From Verrucomicrobiota bacterium (GTDB lineage Bacteria > Verrucomicrobiota > Verrucomicrobiia > Limisphaerales > UBA8199), in contig JAPLUA010000273.1 in NCBI GenBank assembly GCA_026397855.1, forward strand, positions 1-20,028: a DNA stretch of 20,028 nt. The letters are read 5' to 3'. The notes under the pieces are model-generated. The model did not search any database. It saw only the letters and a program-made list of their open reading frames with translations, and was not told the DNA's origin. Within the stretch, counting starts at the first letter, position 1. Every line of letters begins with the position of its first letter. Shown piece by piece: positions 1-5,956 of the stretch. Made by a program: the position numbers and the translations under genes.

Positions 1-146
1 CGCCGACTTGCAGTCGGCAGAGCGCACGAACAGTCCGGCAGCCCTAAAGAGTCCCAACGGCCGCAGATTACAAATCTGCGATACAGCAGATTGAAAATCT
101 GCGCTACACCTTCGGGCTGGCCTGACGTTTGCAGCTTCCGAACCGG
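1..146. repeat. Palindromic intergenic repeat unit, copy 1
   Basis: This 146-bp unit recurs at 214-359 with five substitutions and no indels, so the two copies are 213 bp apart. It holds small palindromes: GCCGACT-TGC-AGTCGGC at 2-18 and CGCAGATT-ACA-AATCTGCG at 62-80. A third block at 84-103 (CAGCAGATTGAAAATCTGCG) is also partly self-complementary. The left edge is cut by the window. The short reading frame over both copies has no gene-like features and I treat it as noncoding. The copies lie just beyond the 3' end of the VWA gene, so the RNA hairpins could also help end that transcript (inference). I associate repeats of this style with verrucomicrobial genomes, from memory. Confidence 0.85.
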
Positions 147-190
147 TCTTGTATTGGCGTTGGAGCAGTGCGTGGAGGCAGCCCTCGTAA

Positions 191-215
191 CGCAGATTTT
201 CAATCTGCTGTATCG
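191..215 (-). repeat. Inverted partial copy of the repeat core
   Basis: These 25 bases are the exact reverse complement of 79-103 and of 292-316, the CAGATT-type block of the two direct copies. The block therefore occurs three times in 316 bp in both orientations, and it abuts the start of copy 2. RNA from this region could pair 79-103 with 191-215 or 191-215 with 292-316, two mutually exclusive long hairpins. Confidence 0.85.
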
Positions 216-359
216 CCGACTTGCAGTCGGCAGAGCGCACGAACAGCCCGGCAGCCCTAAAGAGTCCCAACGGCCGCAGATTATAAATCTGCGATACAGC
301 AGATTGAAAATCTGCGCTACGCCTTCGGGCTGGCCTGACGTTTGCAGCTTTGGAACCGG
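214..359. repeat. Palindromic intergenic repeat unit, copy 2
   Basis: Second copy of the unit at 1-146. It carries the same palindromes, at 215-231 and 275-293. One of the five differences falls in the loop of the second palindrome (ACA to ATA), which leaves its stem intact. The copy ends 27 bp before the stop codon of the minus-strand VWA gene, so it occupies that gene's immediate downstream region. Confidence 0.85.
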
Positions 360-386
360 CGGTGCGCATCAAGTCTGCCTCCTGGC

Positions 387-3300
387 TTACTTCCCGGCGA
401 TGCTCTTCGCCTGCCGGATCATCCATTCCAGCTTCCTGGCGCGGGCGTCGGCGCCATAGACCTCCGGCACGCCGCCCAGATATCCGAGCAGCCGGTCGGG
501 CGTGACCTCGCCGGCATAAGGGCTCGATACCAGCCACTCGGAGAAGGCGCTGGCTGTGGTGGCCAGGCGCAGGGCGGGGCTGGCTTGCTCCAGCGGCACG
601 GCGTTGCCGGTGTAGGGCACGGGCCACTCCTGCTCGCGGTAATCGGTTGTGCCGGGAACCTTGTAACGGACCCGCACGGTAGCGAGCGGGCCGCTCCCGC
701 GCGGGTTCACCTCGACCACGTAAAGCGCGTTGCCGGACTCGGCGGCGCCGATCTCGGCCGCATCCACGGTGTTGTCGCGGAACTGCTCCTTGGTGAGCTG
801 ATGTTTCGCGTAGCCGATCTGGCGATAGGCGGTGACGCGGGCCGGGTTGAACTCGACCTGCACCTTCACGTCCGACGCCGCCACGTGCAGCGCCCCGGCG
901 AGCTGGCCGGCAAACTCCGTCGCCGCTTCCTCGGGCGTGTTGACGAAGCCATACCGGCCATCGCCGTTGCGGGAGAGCACCTCCAGCAAGTCGTCGTTGT
1001 AACCCTCCCAGCCGATGCCGAAGCAATCGAGCGCGATGCCCTGCTTGCGGTTGGCCTCGACCTTCGCCTTGAGCGCCTCGGGTTCCACGTTGCCGAGGTT
1101 GGCCGCGCCGTCGGTGAGGATCACGACGCGGTTGACGCCGTTGGCCTGGTAATGCCGCAATGCGGTCTGGTAGGCAAGGTTCATGGCGTCTTCCAGATTC
1201 GTCCCGCCTTGCGGGGTAAGTCCGGCGACCTCCCCGGTTGCCTGGGCCGCCTGGTTCCCGGGCACGCCGTCCACCCACAACCGGGCGGTCCGCCCGAAGG
1301 TGACCACGCTGAACTTGTCCTGCGGCTGGAGTTGGGCGGCCAGCACGCGCAAAGCCTCGCGGATGATCCGCACACGGTCGGCGCGCTCCATGGAGCCAGA
1401 GTTGTCCAGCAGCAGCACGAGGTTCAGCGGGCGGCCCGGCTGGCGTCCGAGCGCGGCGGTCTTGATCGAGAAGCGCAGCAGGTCGCGGTTCTGCGCGAAC
1501 GGATACTGCGCCCGTTCCCAGGCAAACGCGACCGGCACGCCCGGCGGCGGCTCCGGGTCACGGTAATCCAAGGCGTTGATGAACTCCTCGCTGCGCACGG
1601 TGGCCGGCTCCGGCATGACACCCTTCTCCAGGCTGGCCCCCGTGAGCTTGAAAGAGACATCGCTCACGTTGAGCGAGAAGGTGGAGAAGGTATTGTCGCT
1701 GGTTTGGACTTCAGGCTGGGGAATCGCGGCGGGCTTGGATGGGGCAAGGTCAATTTGCTGCCCGGTGGTTTGTGTTTGCAGCCGATCCACATCGGCCTGA
1801 GCGCGGGTAATCTTCTGTTCCACTTGCAAACGACCTTCTTCGAGGGCCTTGATGCCGCCCTGGCTTAGCTCCTTCCGTTGATCTTGTCGGCGCTGCCTGT
1901 AAACTTCAGCCACGGCGTTCGCAATCTTGGCTGCCTCCTCGGGCTTATCGCTCTTCGCACGAATCTCCAGGAGGCTGGTATTAGGCACGGGATGCACATC
2001 GAGGCTGTTCTTCAGAAGTTGAACCGTCTCGGCCGTTGTGAGCGCATCACCCGCTCCTTTCTTTCCGGCCCAGGCTTTCTTTAGGTCGAGGTTCTCGGCA
2101 ACCTTTCCGAGAACTGCCTCAGACTGAAGGACCTCCGTTTCGCTCTGAACAAAGTAGGGGTCATAACCGACCGTGCTTCCACGATTTGAGAGGCCCATGA
2201 TATCGGATTGATCTTGCTCGACCTTGAGACGCGTGCTGCTGCTGAAATTGCCCTGTTTGCCACGAAGCTTGTCCCAAAGGGTAGTGCTTGGAGCGGACGC
2301 AGGCTGTGCCCGATCCACAATCTCGACCATGCTCGCCTTGGGTAGCGCTACATCAACCCCCTCGGACGCGATCTTCGAGTCGAGGATTTGGCGGAACCGC
2401 TGCAGTTCCTCCAACTGCTGCTTTCCTTCAACGTATTGGCGGCTCTTCTGATCCGCACCGTTGCTGTCCTTGAGCGCCAGGCTCGTGTCTCCTTCTGTCG
2501 AGGGAAGGACAACGGCAGACGGAGCGCGCCGAGGAGCTTCTGTGGGGGGGGCCTTGCCAGAATTGAGGCCGATGGCAGGCGCGGGGGTGTAGCCGACGGC
2601 ATTCAAGCTGTAAGCAGCCTCTTCGAGACCGTGGCGCATGGCGGTCTTGCCTTCCGAACTGAGCTTCTGGCGTCCGGTCTCTTCGGAGTCGGCCACCACG
2701 AAGTCTTTGGCCTTGTTCTCGGCCTTGAACTTCAGGGTGCCGGCGGAGAGTTCATCCTTTGCACGGCCGCCGCTGAGCCCCAAGCGGGGCGTTTCTTCAG
2801 TCGAAGACCGCGCATACAACTCTGTGGGCTTTCCTGCGGAAGCCGGTGCGCCTCGTTCAACGAGGCGTCTCTCTACGTCACTGAAATTCAGGACGACGCC
2901 CTCCTCCAGCCGGCCAAGCGCTTGAGGCGTGTCCGTCGCGGGCTTTGGCCCTGCCACAGCACCCTGTTGGCGATAGAAACGGTTCCCCGCCACCACGTTT
3001 CCCAGCAAGGGAACGTCTCCCAGCACGGGAGGTTGCTTCCCGGCCGCCTGGGCGAGCTTGCGCTCTTTGCTCGTGTCGAAGTTCCATGCGTAGTTCAGGT
3101 TCTGGGCGTCTCCGTTTCTTGAAAGCCCGAAGGTGATGGCATCCTTACGCTTGGCGAACAAGTCATCCGAGGCAGCCACGGCTGTCGGCTGATCTTGTGC
3201 TGGTTTCGCAGGACGGCCGGAGGCCACGCCTCCATAACCACCGTATGAGCGATCCATTCCTCCGCCGCCCGCCCCTCCGCCGCCGGACCGGCCTGCGGAA

Positions 3301-4043
3301 TCGTCATAAAACGCCTTCATCCGCGCGGCGTCAGGCTCAGGCTGCCCGCTATAAGTAACACGGGCGGTCCTATTCTCGTCGTCCGGTTGACCACCCTTAG
3401 GCAGGACAATCGCCGCGCCGGCGGATTCGGCCGGCTTGGCCGCCGCGCGCGAGCTTGGCAGGGGGGTCACTGACTGCGGGCGCCGGGCCTTTCCTGACTC
3501 ACCCCGTTCCGGTCGTCCATCCTGCCCGAGGCTCAATCTCATGACATCGGGCTCCGCCGGCGCCGAGGGCGCGGGAGCCTCCTCGTTCTTCGCTAGGGAC
3601 CAGGTATTAAACGAATGATTCCGTACGCGGTATGCCGCCTTCGCTTTCGCTCTCGACAAAGTGGGCAGCATCAATGCGCTGATGATCATCACACATCCCA
3701 GCGCGCAAACGGCTGGAATGATCCAGGACGTCGTCCGCCGTCGCGGCTGGGTAAGTTCCCCGGGCGCACCGGTCTTGAACTGCCGGAGCAGCTTCTGGCG
3801 TCGCCGCTCTTCCATCCGGAGGGGCAGCAGTGGGGCGGCGGCTTGCGCGGTCGGGGTGGTGAAGGTTTCGCGCACGAGGCTGACGGTATGCTTGAGCCTC
3901 TCGTAAAGGGCGGCCAATTCGGGATCCTGGACCAGCCTCTGGTGCAGCGCCGCCGCCTGGTCGTGCGGCAGTTCCCCCAGCAGCAGCGCGGTGAGGCTGG
4001 CCCCCAATTCGTCGTGCGGCTTTTGAGGCATCTCAGGATTCAT
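387..4043 (-). CDS. YfbK-type von Willebrand factor A protein with anti-sigma-like N-terminus and Wzz-like insert
   Basis: A 1218-residue protein, probably anchored in the inner membrane. Residues 1-60 resemble the alpha-helical N-terminus of anti-sigma-like proteins without the zinc-finger Cys/His set. One membrane segment lies at about 107-127, followed by PTLSRAKAKA, as in verrucomicrobial prepilin-like proteins. A low-complexity Gly/Pro/Ala linker contains VLGDVPLLGN (about 337-346), like the conserved secretin motif. Residues 541-582 and about 595-745 resemble the C-terminal and N-terminal parts of Wzz/GumC chain-length regulators. From about 770 the order is that of YfbK proteins: N-terminal vWF_A-associated region, VWA domain with the metal-site motif DNSGSM (880-885) and RVVILTDGAAN, then a DUF3520-type C-terminus. 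It is the second gene after an ECF sigma factor, 99 bp downstream, which supports a regulatory partnership (inference). The ATG at 4043 has no strong Shine-Dalgarno sequence. The VWA part is secure; the role is not known. Confidence 0.9.
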   Translation of the reverse strand: MNPEMPQKPHDELGASLTALLLGELPHDQAAALHQRLVQDPELAALYERLKHTVSLVRETFTTPTAQAAAPLLPLRMEERRRQKLLRQFKTGAPGELTQPRRRTTSWIIPAVCALGCVMIISALMLPTLSRAKAKAAYRVRNHSFNTWSLAKNEEAPAPSAPAEPDVMRLSLGQDGRPERGESGKARRPQSVTPLPSSRAAAKPAESAGAAIVLPKGGQPDDENRTARVTYSGQPEPDAARMKAFYDDSAGRSGGGGAGGGGMDRSYGGYGGVASGRPAKPAQDQPTAVAASDDLFAKRKDAITFGLSRNGDAQNLNYAWNFDTSKERKLAQAAGKQPPVLGDVPLLGNVVAGNRFYRQQGAVAGPKPATDTPQALGRLEEGVVLNFSDVERRLVERGAPASAGKPTELYARSSTEETPRLGLSGGRAKDELSAGTLKFKAENKAKDFVVADSEETGRQKLSSEGKTAMRHGLEEAAYSLNAVGYTPAPAIGLNSGKAPPTEAPRRAPSAVVLPSTEGDTSLALKDSNGADQKSRQYVEGKQQLEELQRFRQILDSKIASEGVDVALPKASMVEIVDRAQPASAPSTTLWDKLRGKQGNFSSSTRLKVEQDQSDIMGLSNRGSTVGYDPYFVQSETEVLQSEAVLGKVAENLDLKKAWAGKKGAGDALTTAETVQLLKNSLDVHPVPNTSLLEIRAKSDKPEEAAKIANAVAEVYRQRRQDQRKELSQGGIKALEEGRLQVEQKITRAQADVDRLQTQTTGQQIDLAPSKPAAIPQPEVQTSDNTFSTFSLNVSDVSFKLTGASLEKGVMPEPATVRSEEFINALDYRDPEPPPGVPVAFAWERAQYPFAQNRDLLRFSIKTAALGRQPGRPLNLVLLLDNSGSMERADRVRIIREALRVLAAQLQPQDKFSVVTFGRTARLWVDGVPGNQAAQATGEVAGLTPQGGTNLEDAMNLAYQTALRHYQANGVNRVVILTDGAANLGNVEPEALKAKVEANRKQGIALDCFGIGWEGYNDDLLEVLSRNGDGRYGFVNTPEEAATEFAGQLAGALHVAASDVKVQVEFNPARVTAYRQIGYAKHQLTKEQFRDNTVDAAEIGAAESGNALYVVEVNPRGSGPLATVRVRYKVPGTTDYREQEWPVPYTGNAVPLEQASPALRLATTASAFSEWLVSSPYAGEVTPDRLLGYLGGVPEVYGADARARKLEWMIRQAKSIAGK

Positions 4044-4073
4044 AAGAAAGTTCGCGCCGATCTGTGGCCGGGC

Positions 4074-4133
4074 GTTTCGGATTTCGGGTTTCGGGTCTGC
4101 TTCGGGCTTCGGACCTCGGATTTCGGATTTCCG
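4074..4133. repeat. Heptameric tandem repeat between sigma factor and VWA genes
   Basis: On the plus strand the gap between the two genes is built of 7-bp units with consensus (A/G)(T/C)TTCGG. There are three units at 4074-4094, a four-base interruption (GTCT), then five units at 4099-4133, the last reading ATTTCCG. The units are degenerate at positions 1, 2 and 3 and almost fixed as TCGG at the end. The array fills most of the 99-bp intergenic sequence, so the transcribed RNA would carry CCGAAAT-type repeats just before the VWA start codon. Confidence 0.85.
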
Positions 4134-4142
4134 CCCTTGGCT

Positions 4143-4700
4143 TCATGGCACGACTCCATTCCTGGCCAGCTCGTCGGCGATGGTTTTCAGGGCGTGGTGC
4201 AGGAGGTAGCCGACGTGGCCGATGTTCAGGCCGGTATGGGCGCTGATTTCCTTGTAGGAGAGGTCCTCATTGAACTTGAGCCGGACCAGTTCGCGGCTGC
4301 GGTCGTCGAGGCTTTCCAAGCTGAGACGCACCAGCCCGATGCCTTCCCAGCGTGCGATTTGCTCATCCGGCAGCGGCTGGGGGTCGGCGGGGTCATCGGC
4401 CGCCGGGGAGCCATCATCGCCGGCCGGGCCGAGCGGCACGGTCCTGCCGGCCTGCCGCCGATGGTTCAGGGCCAGGTTATGCACGGTGCGATAGAGCCAG
4501 CGCTGCGGCTCCCGGACCCCGTCAAATCGTGCATGCAATCGCATGAAGGTTTCCTGGACAATGTCCTCAGCAGCACCGGCATCGCTGGTCAGGCGCAGGG
4601 CGTAGCTCAGGAGCGGCGATTCCAGGGCTGCAAACAGCTCCTCAATCGTTCCCCGCTCCGGCGGCTCCGCGCTGGCTTGGTTTGGTGGCATTAGCGCCAT
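4143..4700 (-). CDS. ECF-type RNA polymerase sigma factor (sigma-70 family)
   Basis: A 185-residue protein, the usual size for an extracytoplasmic-function sigma factor. Region 2 is visible as AAEDIVQETFMRLH followed by WLYRTVHNLALNHRR, the core-binding and -10 recognition helices. A short acidic, Pro-rich linker leads to region 4, LDDRSRELVRLKFNEDLSYKEISAHTG, with a helix-turn-helix for the -35 element. It directs RNA polymerase to a dedicated promoter set. The downstream gene begins with an anti-sigma-like segment and is membrane anchored, so the pair may form a signal-responsive switch (inference). Start: ATG at 4700, with AGAAG about 11 bases upstream. An in-frame ATG at 4691 is the alternative. 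The leader holds a 12-bp inverted repeat. No extra C-terminal domain is present. Confidence 0.93.
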   Translation of the reverse strand: MALMPPNQASAEPPERGTIEELFAALESPLLSYALRLTSDAGAAEDIVQETFMRLHARFDGVREPQRWLYRTVHNLALNHRRQAGRTVPLGPAGDDGSPAADDPADPQPLPDEQIARWEGIGLVRLSLESLDDRSRELVRLKFNEDLSYKEISAHTGLNIGHVGYLLHHALKTIADELARNGVVP

Positions 4701-4736
4701 GCTGGGCGATTCTTCTCGCTTTGGCTTAGCTCATAC

Positions 4737-4800
4737 AACCGTCCGGTGCTCTTTTCGCAAGAGAACATCTTGTCTTCACCTGGTATGACACCGGACGGTT
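4737..4800 (-). promoter_or_regulatory. 12-bp inverted repeat in sigma-factor leader, possible operator/promoter
   Basis: AACCGTCCGGTG at 4737-4748 is repeated as its exact reverse complement at 4789-4800, with 40 bases between. Each arm is also flanked by TCATAC, upstream of one arm and downstream of the other. A third partial copy, GTCCGGTG, lies at 4818-4825. On the minus strand TGTCATA is followed 16 bases later by TGTTCTC, a spacing that would fit an ECF-type promoter. No T-tract follows, so a standard intrinsic terminator is unlikely. The inverted repeat is certain; a promoter or operator role is inference. Confidence 0.45.
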
Positions 4801-5071
4801 CTTTTTCTTAGACGAAAGTCCGGTGCCAAATGCTCCCGCGAAAACCGCCAGGGCGGCTGGGGTGGCGAATCCCTGAATCCTTTGTCGGTCAGTGCTTGAG
4901 ATAAGGTGGCACAGGCGGACGGGCTTTCAACCCGCCGCATGGCAGTCCTGGCCCCCGCTCGATGATGCGGCGGCGAGTCGCCAGACGCAGCCCGCCAGCG
5001 GGGGTGTGGCGATCCATGGCCCGCAGCCCCGGCGGGTTATCCGGGGCGCTTGCGAGGCTGCCCGCCTCCGC
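4801..5071. other. Noncoding gap between pyrH and the sigma-factor unit
   Basis: I see no gene in this stretch. It contains several GC-rich short palindromes: an imperfect stem around GGCGGACGGG...CCCGCCGC at about 4914-4938, GGCGA-G-TCGCC at 4972-4982, and the perfect hairpin downstream of pyrH that is listed separately. The open frames crossing it are extensions of the antisense of pyrH and carry no recognisable motifs. Confidence 0.6.
5026..5047 (-). terminator. GC-rich hairpin downstream of pyrH, possible terminator
   Basis: GCCCCGG at 5026-5032 pairs perfectly with CCGGGGC at 5041-5047 across an eight-base loop. It starts 25 bases after the pyrH stop codon, in the direction of pyrH transcription. 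No run of T follows on the minus strand, so it would be an atypical terminator or simply an RNA 3'-end stabiliser. Confidence 0.35.
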
Positions 5072-5797
5072 TCAGTTCGTAACGAGGGTGCCGACCTTCT
5101 CGCCCATCACCACCCGCCTCAGATTATGCTCCCGGAAGAAATCAAAGACGATGATCGGCATCTTGTTGTCCATGCAGAGGGAGAAGGCGGTGGAATCCAT
5201 CACCTTGAGCTGCTTCTGCAGGGCCTCCGAGTAGCTGATCTGCGCATAGCGCTTTGCGGCCGGGTTCTTCTTGGGATCGCTGTCGTAGATGCCGTCCACC
5301 TTGGTTGCCTTGAGGACGACTTCCGCGCCGATCTCATTCGCGCGCAGGGCGGCGGCGGTGTCGGTGGAGAAGTAAGGATTGCCGGTGCCGCCGCCAAAGA
5401 TGACCACCCGGCCTTTTTCGAGGTGCCGCACGGCGCGCCTGCGGATGAATGCCTCGGCCACCTGCGCCATGGAGATGGCGCTTTGCACGCGGGTTGCAAC
5501 GCCGAGCTTTTCCAGCGCGTCCTGCAGCGCGAGCGCATTGATGATGGTGGCGAGCATCCCCATGTAATCGCCCGTGGCCCGCTCAATGCCCCGCTCGCTG
5601 CCGCTCAGGCCGCGAAAAATATTGCCGCCCCCCACGACAAGCACCACCTGGACGCCCAAGTCGCGGACCTCGCGGATTTGCGCCGCCATGTGCTGCACCG
5701 CCTGCGGGGATATCCCCACGCCGGTATCGCCGCCGAGGGCTTCGCCGCTGAGCTTCAATAGAACTCTGCCGAACTTGGTATGTTTCGTTTTCTTCAT
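5072..5797 (-). CDS. pyrH: UMP kinase (uridylate kinase)
   Basis: Cytoplasmic amino-acid-kinase-fold enzyme that phosphorylates UMP to UDP with ATP, in pyrimidine nucleotide synthesis. At 241 residues it has the standard bacterial length. Family motifs appear in order: RVLLKLSGEAL at the N-terminus, VVGGGNIFRG, GDYMGMLATIINALAL, IFGGGTGNPYFSTDTAAALRA (ATP and UMP site), KATKVDGIYDSDP and VMDSTAFSLCMDN. The start is the ATG at 5797, close behind a good sigma-70-like promoter at 5837-5865. In many bacteria pyrH sits in an rpsB-tsf-pyrH-frr group. Here it stands alone, with secA diverging upstream and noncoding DNA downstream. No Shine-Dalgarno sequence is obvious. Identification is secure. Confidence 0.97.
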   Translation of the reverse strand: MKKTKHTKFGRVLLKLSGEALGGDTGVGISPQAVQHMAAQIREVRDLGVQVVLVVGGGNIFRGLSGSERGIERATGDYMGMLATIINALALQDALEKLGVATRVQSAISMAQVAEAFIRRRAVRHLEKGRVVIFGGGTGNPYFSTDTAAALRANEIGAEVVLKATKVDGIYDSDPKKNPAAKRYAQISYSEALQKQLKVMDSTAFSLCMDNKMPIIVFDFFREHNLRRVVMGEKVGTLVTN

Positions 5798-5836
5798 GGC
5801 ATGGGTCTGTGTTGCTACCGTTAGTCCTAGGTGGCT

Positions 5837-5865
5837 TTTGTAGCACCGGCAGCCGAGGTCGTCAA
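5837..5865 (-). promoter_or_regulatory. Sigma-70-like promoter of pyrH
   Basis: Read on the minus strand, TTGACG (5860-5865) is followed by exactly 17 bases and TACAAA (5837-5842). Both hexamers are close to the TTGACA/TATAAT consensus and the spacing is optimal. Transcription would begin about 30 bases before the pyrH ATG. Confidence 0.6.
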
Positions 5866-5907
5866 GCCGGCGGTTTGGAACGGGACGCCGGGCACCGCTT
5901 AATGTCT

Positions 5908-5933
5908 TTGACGGGCCGCCCGTATTCTAATAG
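5908..5933 (+). promoter_or_regulatory. Weak candidate promoter and palindrome upstream of secA
   Basis: TTGACG at 5908-5913 and TAATAG at 5928-5933 resemble -35 and -10 boxes, but the 14-base spacing is short. The palindrome ACGGG-CCG-CCCGT (5911-5923) overlaps the -35 box and fills most of the spacer, so it might be an operator or a coincidence of GC-rich sequence. I include it because it is the best match in the 91 bases before secA. Confidence 0.25.
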
Positions 5934-5956
5934 GGTCTGGGAGATTTCAACAAAGC

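Noticed and set aside
1..359. CRISPR-like array
   Set aside because: Only two direct copies of a 146-bp unit with internal palindromes, and no short regular repeat-spacer pattern.
91..459. Plus-strand open frame of 122 codons across the repeat units
   Set aside because: It merely translates two copies of the palindromic repeat and then runs into the antisense of the VWA gene. No protein-like features.
342..1868. Plus-strand open frame of 508 codons
   Set aside because: It is antisense to the well-supported VWA domain and has the Arg/Gly/Leu-rich composition of a shadow frame in GC-rich DNA.
4892..5761. Plus-strand open frame of 289 codons opposite pyrH
   Set aside because: Shadow of pyrH extended into noncoding DNA, with no recognisable motif.
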